The position numbers and the translations under genes were made by a program. The notes below the pieces were generated by a model, which had not been told where the DNA came from, made no database searches, and was given only the letters and a program-made list of their open reading frames with translations. From Thermohalobaculum sediminis (GTDB lineage Bacteria; Pseudomonadota; Alphaproteobacteria; Rhodobacterales; Rhodobacteraceae), in the NCBI RefSeq assembly GCF_023487995.1, contig NZ_JAMFKN010000008.1:124001-188000 (forward strand): a stretch of 64,000 nucleotides of DNA, given 5' to 3'. Of the stretch, positions 37,913 to 50,171 are shown one piece after another (the stretch's first letter is position 1; the number at the start of each line of letters is the position of its first letter).

Positions 37913-38872
37913 TCAGTTGCGACGTACCAGGCAGGCCGCACCCGCGACGCGCAGGCGGGCGCAGAGCTTGACCGCCTCGGCGCGCGTGTCGGTGCCGAGG
38001 CGCACCGACCAGACCCGCCCCGCCCCCATGCCGACCCGCGCATGCACCAGCATGGGCGCACGCCCGCCGATGATCCGATGATGCCGGGCCTGCACGCGGG
38101 AGAATTGCGCGAGCGCCGTCGCCCGACGCACATGGCCCGCTACCTGCACGCCCCAGGGCTGCCAGTCGGCGCCCTCGAACAGGGCCGCGCGCGTGGGCAT
38201 GACCGGCAACCCGGCGCAGGCGGCGCGGAAGGGAACAGCAGGGTCGAGCGGTCGCGGCTCGACCTCGCGGCCCGGCTCGCGGAACCATTCGGCCGGGCGG
38301 AAGGTGATCGAGAGCACGTATTCCAGCGTCTCGCCCGGCAGCCCGGCCGCACGGGCGACGTATCGCTCGACCCGCTCCTCGCCGGCATTGTAGGCGGCGG
38401 CCGCGAGGCCCAGATTGCCGAAGCGCGCACGTAGCTCGGCAAGGTATCGCGCCGAGGCCGGGATCGCCTGGTCCGGGTCGAAGGGATCGGCGAGGCCGCG
38501 CAGCCGCGCCGTGCCGGGCATGAACTGCGCCACCCCCTGCGCGCCCTTGGGGCTGACGGCGCGCGCGTCGAAGCGGCTTTCCTTCCAGATCAGGCGGGCG
38601 AGGAACTCGGGAGGGAGGTCATGCGCCCCCGCCGCGTCCTCGATCAGCCGGCAGAGGCCCGCGGCGCCCTCCGCGGTCTGCGGCGCTGCCGGCGAGTCGC
38701 CCGGCGGGCGCCCATCGGCCGACGTCGCGGCCATTGCGAGCAGCGCGGCCCACAGTCCCGCGCGCGGCCATGATCCCGCGCGCGCGCCACGTGGCGCGTG
38801 GCCACCCGGCCCGGCTTCGAGGCCACGGGCGCCGGGCGCGGCGGGGCTCAGCGATTCGCGCCCGGCACCCAC
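37913..38872 (-). CDS. Lytic transglycosylase with SLT domain and C-terminal SPOR-like tail
   Basis: A 319-residue exported murein hydrolase. A basic then hydrophobic stretch (about 36-53, WPRAGLWAALLAMAATSADG) looks like a signal peptide. The SLT domain has catalytic Glu98 in LIWKESRFDARAVSPKGAQGVAQFMPGTA, then NPDQAI-type and AAAYNAGEERVERY motifs. The last 75 residues (HARVGMGAGRVWSVRLG to AGAACLVRRN) resemble a SPOR peptidoglycan-binding fold. The GTG at 38872 is the only in-frame start that includes the signal, overlapping the adenosyltransferase gene by 25 bases; its ribosome-binding site is poor. Confidence 0.85.
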   Translation of the reverse strand: MGAGRESLSPAAPGARGLEAGPGGHAPRGARAGSWPRAGLWAALLAMAATSADGRPPGDSPAAPQTAEGAAGLCRLIEDAAGAHDLPPEFLARLIWKESRFDARAVSPKGAQGVAQFMPGTARLRGLADPFDPDQAIPASARYLAELRARFGNLGLAAAAYNAGEERVERYVARAAGLPGETLEYVLSITFRPAEWFREPGREVEPRPLDPAVPFRAACAGLPVMPTRAALFEGADWQPWGVQVAGHVRRATALAQFSRVQARHHRIIGGRAPMLVHARVGMGAGRVWSVRLGTDTRAEAVKLCARLRVAGAACLVRRN

Positions 38873-39420
38873 AGCACGTCGTCGCGCCCGTCGTCGTTGG
38901 CGATGCGCGAGGCCACGAAGAACCAGTCGGACAGGCGGTTGAGATATCGGATCGCCGCCTCGTTCACGCCCTCCACCGTCGCAAGCTCGACCGTCAGGCG
39001 CTCGGCCCGGCGGCAGACGGTCCGGCAGAGGTGCAGATGCGCGGCCAGCGCCGAGCCGCCCGGCAGGATGAAGCTGCGCAGGGGCGCGAGCCGGATGTTC
39101 ATCGCGTCGATCTCGCGCTCGAGCCGCTCGACCTGCGCGGGCACCATCCTCAGCGGCGGGTACTCGGCATCCTCGTCGCGCTCCATGTGCGGGCGGCAGA
39201 GATCCGCGCCGAGATCGAACAGGTCGTTCTGGATGCGCGCGAGGCTCTCGTCCATCTCCTCCCAGGCGTGCAGCCGCGCAAGGCCCACGGTCGCGTTCAC
39301 CTCGTCCACCGTGCCGTAGGCCGCGACCCGGGCCGAGTGCTTGGCGACACGGGTGCCGTCACCCAGCGCCGTCTCGCCCGCGTCGCCGGTGCGCGTGTAG
39401 ATGCGGTTGAGCACGACCAT
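38848..39420 (-). CDS. Cob(I)yrinic acid a,c-diamide adenosyltransferase, PduO type
   Basis: A 190-residue trimeric ATP:corrinoid adenosyltransferase of the PduO/MMAB class, which makes adenosylcobalamin. The ATP site is RIYTRTGDAGETALGDG at 6-22, and the C-terminal RRAERLTVELATVEGVN, then YLNRLSDWFFVASRIAND are family hallmarks. Adenosylcobalamin would serve enzymes of the ethylmalonyl-CoA pathway (not in this window). It lies three bases after the HIG1 gene and overlaps the transglycosylase gene. Confidence 0.95.
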   Translation of the reverse strand: MVVLNRIYTRTGDAGETALGDGTRVAKHSARVAAYGTVDEVNATVGLARLHAWEEMDESLARIQNDLFDLGADLCRPHMERDEDAEYPPLRMVPAQVERLEREIDAMNIRLAPLRSFILPGGSALAAHLHLCRTVCRRAERLTVELATVEGVNEAAIRYLNRLSDWFFVASRIANDDGRDDVLWVPGANR

Positions 39421-39423
39421 CGC

Positions 39424-39624
39424 TCACATTCCCTGCTTGGCGAACCAGACCATCGCGAGCAGAAGCGCCACCGCCACCGCCTGCGCGATGATGCGATAGC
39501 GCATCATCCGGTTCGAGAAGCGCGGCGACGCCTTGCCGGTGCCGAAGCCGCCGATCCCGACCATGAGCACGCCCAGAGTGACGAGGCAGGCAAAGCCCGC
39601 GAGGTAGAAAAGGATCCCTGACAT
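39424..39624 (-). CDS. HIG1 domain-containing twin-helix membrane protein
   Basis: A 66-residue protein with two transmembrane helices joined by a basic loop: about 4-25 (LFYLAGFACLVTLGVLMVGIGG) and 45-62. The loop KASPRFSNRMMRYRIIAQ carries the (Q/R)RMMRxR pattern of HIG1, the hypoxia-induced family linked to cytochrome oxidase supercomplexes in mitochondria. An ATG at 39633 would add three residues. It directly precedes the adenosyltransferase gene. Confidence 0.87.
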   Translation of the reverse strand: MSGILFYLAGFACLVTLGVLMVGIGGFGTGKASPRFSNRMMRYRIIAQAVAVALLLAMVWFAKQGM

Positions 39625-39697
39625 GGGCAGCATACCTAGCGCGCCCCCGCCCCGGCGGACAGGGCGAAAGTGACGCGCCGCCCGATCCGCCGCCGTT

Positions 39698-40534
39698 TCA
39701 TTGCACGCCCATGATCGCATCCATCCAGCGCGTGGGCAAAAGCCGCTTCATCGCGCCAACGAGATGGGTGGGGCGGGTGACGTAATAGCGCGGGTTCGGC
39801 CGCCGCGACTCGAGCGCCGCGACCAGCTTCGCGGTGGTCGCCCGGCACGAAAGCTCGCCCACATCGGGCGGCGGGTTCTTCTTGTAGAGCCGGGGCTCGA
39901 GCGTGGTGCGGTAGAACTCGGCCCAGGCCGAGTTCTCGCGGTCGATCCAGCGCTCGTAATGGGCCTGCGCGTTCTCGCGGATGCGGGTCTTGATGGGCCC
40001 CGGCTCGAGCAGCACCACATGGATGCCGGTGCCGCGCAGCTCCAGCCGCAGCGTGTCGGTATAGCCCTCGACCGCGTGCTTGGTGGCGATATAGGCCCCC
40101 CGCATCCTCAGCGCCGAGAAGCCCAGCACGCTCGAGCACTGCACGATGCGGCCCGCGCCCTGTGCCCGCATCACCGGGACCACGCGGCGGGTCAGCTCGT
40201 GCCAGCCGAAGAAATTCGCCTCGAAGCTCGCCCGCAGCGCGTCGGTCGGCAGGTCCTCGACCGCGCCGGGCTGGGCGAAGGCGCCGTTGTTGAACAGCGC
40301 GTCAAGCCGCCCATCGGTGCGCTCCATGGCGGTGTCGAAGGCTGCATGGATGCTGTCGCGGTCCTGGTAGTCGAGGCGGAAGCTGTCGAGCCCCTCGGCC
40401 CGCAGCCGCTCGCAGTCGGCCTCCTTCCGGCAGGTCGCCAGCACCTGCCACCCGCGGCTTGCCAGCGCATGCGCCGCGTGATGGCCAATGCCCGACGAGC
40501 AACCGGTGATCAGAATGCTCCGCGCTCTCGCCAT
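39698..40534 (-). CDS. SDR-family NAD(P)-dependent oxidoreductase
   Basis: A 278-residue classical short-chain dehydrogenase. The nucleotide motif TGCSSGIGHHAA is at 10-21 (TGxxxGIG), NNGAFAQPG at 82-90, Ser134/135 in VQCSSVLG, and the catalytic Tyr148-X3-Lys152 in GAYIATKHAVEG. The C-terminal extension after 200 suits enzymes of the retinol/3-oxoacyl type. Single gene; no substrate can be assigned. Confidence 0.92.
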   Translation of the reverse strand: MARARSILITGCSSGIGHHAAHALASRGWQVLATCRKEADCERLRAEGLDSFRLDYQDRDSIHAAFDTAMERTDGRLDALFNNGAFAQPGAVEDLPTDALRASFEANFFGWHELTRRVVPVMRAQGAGRIVQCSSVLGFSALRMRGAYIATKHAVEGYTDTLRLELRGTGIHVVLLEPGPIKTRIRENAQAHYERWIDRENSAWAEFYRTTLEPRLYKKNPPPDVGELSCRATTAKLVAALESRRPNPRYYVTRPTHLVGAMKRLLPTRWMDAIMGVQ

Positions 40535-40612
40535 CTCGACCCCCGTGCTCCGCCTTGCGCCGCGGCATCAGATAGCAGAGCCTCGCCGCCGCGCACAGCC
40601 CGTGCGGCAGGC

Positions 40613-40918
40613 TCACCGCCGCCGCCGTCCGCGGCCGGCACTGCGGCTGTGGAAGGCGGGATCGCGGCGCGCCACCCATTCCACGAATCGCGCGATGCGG
40701 GGATGGGTGCGCAGGGCCTCGATGCTGGCATGGCCGCGGGCAAGCTCGGCCTCGGTCATGCTCGCATGGATCTCGTTGTGACAGATCTGGTGCAGCAGCA
40801 CGACGGGGCCGCGCGCGCCGCCCTTGAGGCGTGGAACCAGATGGTGCGCCGACCGTTTCGCCCCCGGAGGGATAGGCCGGCCGCACAGCGGGCAGATCGG
40901 GTCCTCGGCTTGCGTCAT
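40613..40918 (-). CDS. Small HNH endonuclease-domain protein
   Basis: A 101-residue protein with a treble-clef HNH motif: a zinc knuckle CPLCGRPIP at about 9-17, His-His in SAHHLVPRLKGG, then LLHQICHNEIHASM with Asn and His. Stand-alone small HNH proteins of this kind occur widely in alphaproteobacteria without known substrate. The basic tail RSAGRGRRRR may bind nucleic acid. It is divergent from the amidoligase gene, 121 bases apart. Confidence 0.85.
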   Translation of the reverse strand: MTQAEDPICPLCGRPIPPGAKRSAHHLVPRLKGGARGPVVLLHQICHNEIHASMTEAELARGHASIEALRTHPRIARFVEWVARRDPAFHSRSAGRGRRRR

Positions 40919-41039
40919 CGGGCCCAGGGTAACGCGGCCCGTCCCGATCCGGCCAGCCCCATTGCGGCCGGCGCCGGCGGGCGCCACATTGGTCAGTGAA
41001 CCCCGCCGTCACCCGGCGCAGAGGCGGAGCTGAGACGCG

Positions 41040-42092
41040 ATGCCCCATAACGACACCCGCACCAGCCGCGCGCCCTCGCGCGCCGCGTGCGAGGGCGCGA
41101 CGGTCGCCGCGCCGCCGGTCGAGTGCGGCGCAGACGGCCGCCCGCGCGGGGTGGGGATCGAGCTCGAGTTCGGCCAGCTCACCGCGGCGCGGGCGGCCGA
41201 GGTGGTCGCGGCGGCGCTCGGCCCCGATGCGCGGCTGCGCGAGGACGACCCGCACCGCTTCCGCATCGAGCCACTAGCCGACGGCCCCTGGCGCGGCGGT
41301 TTCCGGGTCGAGCTCGACACGCGCTGGGCACATCCCGAGCACCTGATGGCCTATGCGGGCGACATCGCGGACGACCCCGATCCCGAGTTGCCGCGCCGCG
41401 CCGCGGCACTGTTCGGCACCGTCGCGGGGCTGGTGATGCCGGTCGAGCTGGTGGCCCCGCCCGTTGCCTGGAGGGACCTCGAGGCGCTGCTACCCCTCGT
41501 CTCGGCGCTGAGGCGCGCGGGCGCGACGGGGACCGAGAGCTCGGCCTTCGCCGGGTTCGGCATGCATCTCAACGTCGAGGCCGCCTCGTTCGACGCGGCC
41601 GACCTGCTGGCCGTGCTGCGCGCCTATGTCCTGATGGCGCCGCGGCTGCGGCGCGACAGCGGGCTCGCCACGATCCGGCGCGTCCAGAGCTATATCGACC
41701 CCTTCACCGTCGACTATGCCCGCCACGTGCTGAACCCCGATTACAGCCCGGGCCTCGGCCGCCTGATCGACGACCACATCCGCTTCAACCCGACGCGGAA
41801 CATGGAGCTCGACATGCTGCCGCTGTTCGCGCATCTCGACGCGGCACGGGTGCGGCGCTGGCTGCCCGAGGAGAAGATCTCGGCGCGGCCGGCCTTTCAC
41901 TGGCGCCTGCCCGACTGCCGCATCGACGAGCCCGGCTGGCGCCCGCTCGACGACTGGGCGCGCTGGGTCGCGGTCGAGCGGCTGGCGGCGGACGCGCGCG
42001 AGCTGCACGTGCTTGCGCGAACCTTCCTCTCGAAGGGGCCGCGATGGGAGATCGAGGCCCGCCTCGCGCGCATCGTCGAGACCTTCGAGTGA
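41040..42092 (+). CDS. Amidoligase family protein
   Basis: A 350-residue protein of the amidoligase_2 family, in the carboxylate-amine ligase superfamily that forms peptide-like amide bonds with ATP. The opening GVGIELEFGQLTAARA carries the ExE metal/ATP motif (about residues 39-43); FGMHLNVEA near 178-186 and RFNPTRNMELDMLPLFAHLD near 255-274 are typical. The first 30 residues look disordered. No glutamine amidotransferase partner is adjacent, which is unusual as many such ligases are paired with one. A flavoprotein gene follows after 40 bases. The substrate is unknown. Confidence 0.85.
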   Translation: MPHNDTRTSRAPSRAACEGATVAAPPVECGADGRPRGVGIELEFGQLTAARAAEVVAAALGPDARLREDDPHRFRIEPLADGPWRGGFRVELDTRWAHPEHLMAYAGDIADDPDPELPRRAAALFGTVAGLVMPVELVAPPVAWRDLEALLPLVSALRRAGATGTESSAFAGFGMHLNVEAASFDAADLLAVLRAYVLMAPRLRRDSGLATIRRVQSYIDPFTVDYARHVLNPDYSPGLGRLIDDHIRFNPTRNMELDMLPLFAHLDAARVRRWLPEEKISARPAFHWRLPDCRIDEPGWRPLDDWARWVAVERLAADARELHVLARTFLSKGPRWEIEARLARIVETFE

Positions 42093-42132
42093 GCGACCCA
42101 TCGCGTCCGGTGCCGGCACCCGGGGCCACCGC

Positions 42133-43377
42133 GTGACGCCCGAACGGGTCGAGGCCGCGGTCATCGGCGCGGGGCCCGCGGGGCTTGCGGCGGCCGAGGC
42201 GCTGCTGGCGGCGGGCCGTCGTCCCGTTGTGTTCGAGGGAAGGCCCAGCGTCGCGCGCAAGTTCCTGATGGCGGGGAAGTCGGGGCTCAACCTCACGAAG
42301 GACGAGCCGGACGCGGCCTTCCTCGCCGCCTTCGGCACCGCCGCGCCACGCCTTGCGCCGATACTTGCCGGCTTCGGGCCGCGCGAGGCGATGGGCTGGG
42401 CGGCGGGCCTCGGCGAGCCGCTGTTCACCGGGTCCTCGGCCCGGGTCTTTCCGGTCGCGATGAAGGGCTCGCCCCTGCTGCGGCGCTGGCTCGGCCGCCT
42501 GTCGGGCGCCGAGTTCCGGACGCGCTGGCGCTGGACGGGCTGGCAGGACGGCGCCCTCGCCTTCGAGACGCCCGACGGCCCGCGCCGGATCGAGGCCGGG
42601 GCCGTGGTGCTGGCGCTGGGCGGCGCATCCTGGCCGCGGCTGGGGTCGGATGCGGCCTGGGTTGCGTGGCTTGCGGCGCGCGGCGTGCGGGTGGCGCCCT
42701 TCCGGCCCGCCAACATGGGGTTCGATGTCGCCTGGTCGGATCATTTCGCCGGGCGCTTCGCGGGCGCGCCGGTGAAGAACGTCACCCTCGCGCTCGGCGA
42801 GCGCCGGGTGCGCGGCGAGTTCGTGATCAGCCGCCACGGCATCGAGGGGAGCCTCGTCTACGCGCTCTCGTCGCCGCTGCGCGACGCGCTCGAGGCGGGC
42901 GCAGCCGATCCGAGGCTCGATCTCGCGCCCGACACCAGCGCCGAGGCCCTTGCCCACCGCCTCGCCGGGCCGCGCGGGCGTGCATCGCTCGCGAACCACC
43001 TGCGCAAGGCCGCCGGGATCGAGGGCGTGCGCGCGGGGCTGCTGCGCGAGCTCGCGCCGGACGCGCTGGACCGGCCTGCGGCGACGGCCGCGGCGATCAA
43101 GGCACTGCACCTGCCGGTTCTGCGCCCGCGCCCGCTGGCCGAGGCGATCTCGTCGGCTGGCGGCATCGCCTGGGACGAGCTGGACGAGGGGCTGATGCTG
43201 GCGCGCCTGCCGGGCGTCTTCGCCGCCGGCGAGATGCTCGACTGGGAGGCGCCGACCGGCGGCTACCTGCTGACCGCGTGCCTCGCCACGGGCTTTCACG
43301 CGGGCCGCGCCGCCGCCGCGCGCCTCGGCCCGACGGCGGGCTTGCGCGGTCGGGGTGCCGCGGCCACTCTCGGCTGA
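42133..43377 (+). CDS. TIGR03862 family HI0933-like flavoprotein
   Basis: A 414-residue FAD protein of the HI0933/TIGR03862 group. The Rossmann loop is AVIGAGPAGLAAAEAL at 9-24. MAGKSGLNLTKDEP (about 48-61) is the family signature, and FAAGEMLDWEAPTGGYLLTACLATGFHAG at the C-terminus binds FAD. The GTG at 42133 is the first start giving the standard N-terminus. Reactions of this group are not characterised. The position after the amidoligase may be functional or incidental. Confidence 0.9.
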   Translation: MTPERVEAAVIGAGPAGLAAAEALLAAGRRPVVFEGRPSVARKFLMAGKSGLNLTKDEPDAAFLAAFGTAAPRLAPILAGFGPREAMGWAAGLGEPLFTGSSARVFPVAMKGSPLLRRWLGRLSGAEFRTRWRWTGWQDGALAFETPDGPRRIEAGAVVLALGGASWPRLGSDAAWVAWLAARGVRVAPFRPANMGFDVAWSDHFAGRFAGAPVKNVTLALGERRVRGEFVISRHGIEGSLVYALSSPLRDALEAGAADPRLDLAPDTSAEALAHRLAGPRGRASLANHLRKAAGIEGVRAGLLRELAPDALDRPAATAAAIKALHLPVLRPRPLAEAISSAGGIAWDELDEGLMLARLPGVFAAGEMLDWEAPTGGYLLTACLATGFHAGRAAAARLGPTAGLRGRGAAATLG

Positions 43378-43395
43378 CGCAGCAGGGGACCCCGC

Positions 43396-43785
43396 ATGAC
43401 CGCACCAACCGACGAAGCCGCGCCACAGGGCGAGGTCACGCTCCAGACCATCGCGATGCCCGCCGACACCAATGCGAACGGCGACATCTTCGGCGGCTGG
43501 CTTATGGCGCAAATGGACCTCGGCGCCAGCGTGCTTGCCCGGCGCCGGGCCCGCGGGCGCGTGGCGACCGTCGCAGTCGAGCGGATGACCTTTCACCGCC
43601 CGGTCTGGGTGGGAGACGTCGTGTCGATCCACAGCCGGATCGAGCGCGAGGGGCGCAGCTCGATGCGCATCGAGGTCGAGGTCTGGATCACCCGCATGCC
43701 GGCTGCCGAGCATGTGAAGGTGACGGAAGCCGTGTTCACCTTCGTCGCCATCGACGAGGCCGGCAAGCCCCGCCACCTGCCCTGA
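43396..43785 (+). CDS. YciA-type acyl-CoA thioesterase
   Basis: A 129-residue hotdog-fold acyl-CoA thioesterase. The catalytic segment AMPADTNANGDIFGGWLMAQMD at about 20-41 holds Asn and Asp of the YciA/ACOT type. ATVAVERMTFHRPVWVGDVVSI is the central helix-strand. It hydrolyses short to medium acyl-CoAs, so it may release CoA when esters accumulate. It follows the flavoprotein gene by 18 bases and converges with the aminotransferase gene. Confidence 0.93.
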   Translation: MTAPTDEAAPQGEVTLQTIAMPADTNANGDIFGGWLMAQMDLGASVLARRRARGRVATVAVERMTFHRPVWVGDVVSIHSRIEREGRSSMRIEVEVWITRMPAAEHVKVTEAVFTFVAIDEAGKPRHLP

Positions 43786-43791
43786 GCCGCC

Positions 43792-44712
43792 TCAGGCCGC
43801 GCCCGTGTCGCGCGCCACGAGATCGCGGTAGAGCGCGCGGATGCGCGACGTCACCGGCCCCATGCCGCCATTGCCGATGCGCCGGCCGTCGATCTCGGCC
43901 ACCGGGGTCTGTGCGCCGAAGGTGCCGGTGAGGAATGCCTCGTCGGCGGAATAGGTCTCGACCAGCGAGAAGTTGCGCTCGAACACCGGAATGCTGTTCT
44001 CGCGGCAGAGCGCGATGACATGGCCCCGCGTGATGCCGTTGAGGCAGTAGTCCCCGGTCGAGGTCCAGACCTCGCCCCGCCGCACGATGAAGAAGTTGCA
44101 GGAATTCGTGGTGTTCACGAAACCGAAGGGGTCAAGCATCAGCGCCTCGTCGGCGCCCGCCTTCTCGGCATGGATGCAGGCGAGGATGCAGTTGAGCTTG
44201 GAATGGGAATTCAGCTTGGGGTCCTGCGTCAGCGGCAGGCCGCGGTGCTGCGGCACGGTCATCAGCCGGATGCCGCGCGGCTGCACCGGGCGGCTGTGCT
44301 CCGCGATGATGACGATGGTGGGACCCGAGCGCGAGAGCTTGGGGTGCTGGAACGGCCGCGCCTTGATCCCGCGCGTGACCATCAGGCGGGCGTGGGCGTC
44401 ATCGGTCATGCCGTTCGCCCGCGCGATCTCGTCAAGCGCCGCGGCGAGGTCCGCGCGCGTCCGGCCGATGTCGAGGTCGATGGCGCGCGCCGCCTCGAAC
44501 AGCCGGTCGAGATGCTCGTCGCGGAACGCCCAGCGGCCATTGTGGAGGCGCAGCCCCTCCCACACGCCGTCGCCCAGCATGAAGCCGCTGTCATAGACCG
44601 AGACGGTGGCCTCGGCGCGCGGCACGAGCCGCCCGTTCACATGGATCAGGAGTGACGCATTGCGCGGGTCCTCCTCGGCGTCATGGGCGCTCATGTGCTC
44701 GGCGTCGGTCAT
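43792..44712 (-). CDS. Class IV aminotransferase (D-amino-acid/branched-chain type)
   Basis: A 306-residue fold-type IV PLP aminotransferase. The N-terminus has SVYDSGFMLGDGVWEGLRLHNG, and the PLP lysine is probably Lys166 in TQDPKLNSHSKLN. ALMLDPFGFVNTTNSCNFF and CLNGITRGHVIALC are typical of the class. Substrate could be D-amino acids or branched-chain amino acids; the adjacent branched-chain transporter favours the latter, but a hairpin between them suggests separate termination. It lies 77 bases after livJ on the same strand. Confidence 0.88.
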   Translation of the reverse strand: MTDAEHMSAHDAEEDPRNASLLIHVNGRLVPRAEATVSVYDSGFMLGDGVWEGLRLHNGRWAFRDEHLDRLFEAARAIDLDIGRTRADLAAALDEIARANGMTDDAHARLMVTRGIKARPFQHPKLSRSGPTIVIIAEHSRPVQPRGIRLMTVPQHRGLPLTQDPKLNSHSKLNCILACIHAEKAGADEALMLDPFGFVNTTNSCNFFIVRRGEVWTSTGDYCLNGITRGHVIALCRENSIPVFERNFSLVETYSADEAFLTGTFGAQTPVAEIDGRRIGNGGMGPVTSRIRALYRDLVARDTGAA

Positions 44713-44739
44713 GGTGTGGCGACCCTCCCGTCATGGAAA

Positions 44740-44767
44740 GACTGCGCGCGGCCTCCCGCGCGCAGTC
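44740..44767 (-). terminator. Hairpin after livJ
   Basis: GACTGCGCGCGG (44740-44751) and CCGCGCGCAGTC (44756-44767) form a perfect 12-bp stem with a 4-base loop, 22 bases after the livJ stop. On the minus strand the stem is followed by TTTCC. It probably ends the liv transcript. Confidence 0.75.
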
Positions 44768-44789
44768 GTGGCATCGGTCCCGAACGGGA

Positions 44790-45890
<1,101 letters not shown>

Positions 45891-45974
45891 TTCAGTTCCT
45901 CTCCCTGTGTTGCGAGATGCCGTGGCGGCGTGCTTGCCGCCGGGGCGGTCTCAAGTCGTCAACCCGTGCGTGCC

Positions 45975-46316
45975 TCAGCCCTTCTCGCGCCACGAGAAGG
46001 GGCCGGCGCGGTCGTAGAGCCAGGCGTACTGCGTGACCATCTGGCTCACCCGCTTGAGGCGGAAGCCGACGAGGGCGAGCAGGATCACCGCAGCCGAGTC
46101 GGCCAGATAGTATTGAAGCGACAGCAGCGTTCCACCGAAAAGCGCGAAGTGGAAGAAACGGATCGCCGCCGCCAGCAGCAGCATGTAGAACACCAGCCGC
46201 CAGACCGGCTGCCATGTCGAGGCGAGCGCGCGCCCCGACATGAAGGCGGCGCCCCCGCCGATCGCGAGCGTCACGAAGAAGAAGGTGACGAAGTCGGTCT
46301 CCCAGATCACGCCCAT
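45975..46316 (-). CDS. DUF6867 family membrane protein in the liv operon
   Basis: A 113-residue membrane protein with three likely helices (about 10-30, 38-62 and 66-84), an N-terminus MGVIWETDFVTFFFVTLAIGGGAAFMSGRALA and a C-terminal tail QMVTQYAWLYDRAGPFSWREKG. It matches DUF6867, which I recognise from alphaproteobacterial LIV operons. It is one base from livF and probably co-translated. The role is unknown; a transporter assembly or regulatory partner is plausible. Confidence 0.85.
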   Translation of the reverse strand: MGVIWETDFVTFFFVTLAIGGGAAFMSGRALASTWQPVWRLVFYMLLLAAAIRFFHFALFGGTLLSLQYYLADSAAVILLALVGFRLKRVSQMVTQYAWLYDRAGPFSWREKG

Positions 46317-46317
46317 G

Positions 46318-47042
<725 letters not shown>

Positions 47043-47046
<4 letters not shown>

Positions 47047-47912
47047 GCCGTCCCCTCCCCGCCGGCTGCCGCGGCGGTTTCCTCGATCTCGTGCTCGACC
47101 TCCTCGACCTCCTCGTCCTCGACGCCCAGATAGGCGGCGATGACTTTCGGATCGTTGCGGATCTGTTCGGGCGTGCCGTCGGCGATCTTGGCGCCGTAGT
47201 CCAGAACCACGATGTGGTCGGAAATTCCCATCACGACGCTCATGTCGTGCTCGATCAGCAGGATGCCCACGTCCCGTTCCTTGCGGATGAACAGCAGCAG
47301 CCGGTTCAGTTCCTCGGACTCGCGAGGGTTGAGGCCCGCCGCGGGCTCGTCGAGGCACAGGAGCTTCGGTCCCGTGCACATCGCCCGCGCGATCTCGAGC
47401 CGGCGCTGGTCGCCATAGGGCAGGTCGCCCGCTGCGTCGTCGGCGCGCGCCATCAGCCCGGCCTTGTCGAGCCAGTACTCTGCAAGCTCCACGGCCTCGC
47501 GTTCCGCCGCGCGGTAGCCGCCGATCCCCAGCACGCCCCCGAAGGTGAAGCCCGAGGCCCGCATCAGCGGGTTGTGCTGCGCGACCATCAGGTTTTCCAG
47601 CACCGTCATGCCGCCGAACAGGCGGATGTTCTGGAAGGTGCGCGCAACCTTGGCCTCGCGCGGGATCTGGAAGTCCGGCATGCGCTCGAGCAGGAAGGTG
47701 TCGCCGGTCTCGTGGTGCATCGTGATGCGCCCGACGGTCGGCTTGTAGAACCCGGTGAGGCAGTTGAACACGGTGGTCTTGCCCGCGCCGTTCGGCCCGA
47801 TCAGCGCGGTGATCTCGCCGCGCCGCGCGACGAAGGAGAGGTCGTCGACCGCGGTGAGACCGCCGAAGCGCATGGTGAGGTGCTCGACCTCGAGCAGTGC
47901 ATCGCCGGCCAT
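47043..47912 (-). CDS. livG: LivG branched-chain amino acid ABC transporter ATPase
   Basis: The second LIV ATPase, 289 residues, longer than E. coli LivG (about 255). Walker A GPNGAGKT, LivG-specific VARTFQNIRLFGGMTVLENLMVAQHN, signature DLPYGDQRRLEIARAM and Walker B LLCLDEPAAGLNP. The C-terminus has an acidic extension (VEDEEVEEVEHEIEETAAAAGG) not needed for catalysis. It is one base from livM and overlaps livF. Confidence 0.96.
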
Positions 47913-47913
47913 G

Positions 47914-49235
<1,322 letters not shown>

Positions 49236-49236
<1 letters not shown>

Positions 49237-50171
49237 CAGACCTTCTCGACCTCGGGCTTGCCGAGGAGGCCCTGCGGCAGGAAGATCAGCACGAGCGCAA
49301 GCATCGCGAAGGCCGCGACATCCTTGTACTCGATCGAGAAATAGGCCGACCAGAAGGTCTCGATCAGGCCGATCACCATGCCGCCCAGCATCGCGCCGGG
49401 CAGCGAGCCGATGCCGCCCAGCACGGCCGCGGTGAACGCCTTCACGCCGGCGACGAAGCCGATGAAGAAGTCGATGACACCGTAGTAGAGCAGGAACATC
49501 AGCCCCGCGACCGCCGCCAGCGCCGCGCCCATCACGAAGGTGAGCGAGATCGTGCGATCGACGTTGATGCCCGAGAGCGCGGCCATCTTGCGGTCCTGCT
49601 CGCAGGCGCGCTGGGCGCGGCCCAGCGGGGTCCTCGCGATGATCAGCGAGAAGACCACCATCAGCAGGGTCGTCAGCACGATGATGAAGATCTGCATGTT
49701 CGAGATCTGCACGAGGAACTCGCCCTGATCGTCCACCCGGCGCATGATGGTGTAGCCATCCTGGATGATCGGCTGCAGCGGCTTGACGCGCGCGCCCTGG
49801 GCGATCTGCACGAAGTTCTGCAGAACGATCGACATGCCGATCGCGGTGATCAGCGGCGCGAGCCGGAACGAGCCGCGCAGCGGCCGGTAGGCGATGCGCT
49901 CGACCGTCCAGCCATAGACCGAGGCGATCAGCATGGCGAAGATCAGCACGAGGATCAGCGCGAGGATCGTCAGCCCCAGCCCCGTCGAGGCCGTCAGCCC
50001 CAGCGCCGTGATCGCGATCAGCGAGACGAACGAGCCCACCATGAAGATGTCGCCATGGGCGAAGTTGATCATGCCGACGATGCCGTAGACCATCGTGTAG
50101 CCGATCGCGATCAGACCGTAGATCGAACCGAGAGTGATCCCGTTGATCAGCTGCTGAACGAAATATTCCAT
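49236..50171 (-). CDS. livH: LivH branched-chain amino acid ABC transporter permease
   Basis: A 311-residue inner-membrane permease with eight or so helices. Family motifs are QQLINGITLGSIYGLIAIGYTMVYGIVGMINFAHGD at the N-terminus and GRAQRACEQDRKMAALSGIN as the cytoplasmic EAA-like loop. First gene of the liv operon; GGGAGACG precedes the ATG. The 191-base gap to the divergent CoA-transferase gene holds both promoters. Confidence 0.96.

Noticed and set aside
43792-44712. The class IV aminotransferase as part of the liv operon
   Set aside because: A perfect 12-bp hairpin followed by TTTCC lies between livJ and this gene, so I treat it as a separate unit, though read-through is possible.
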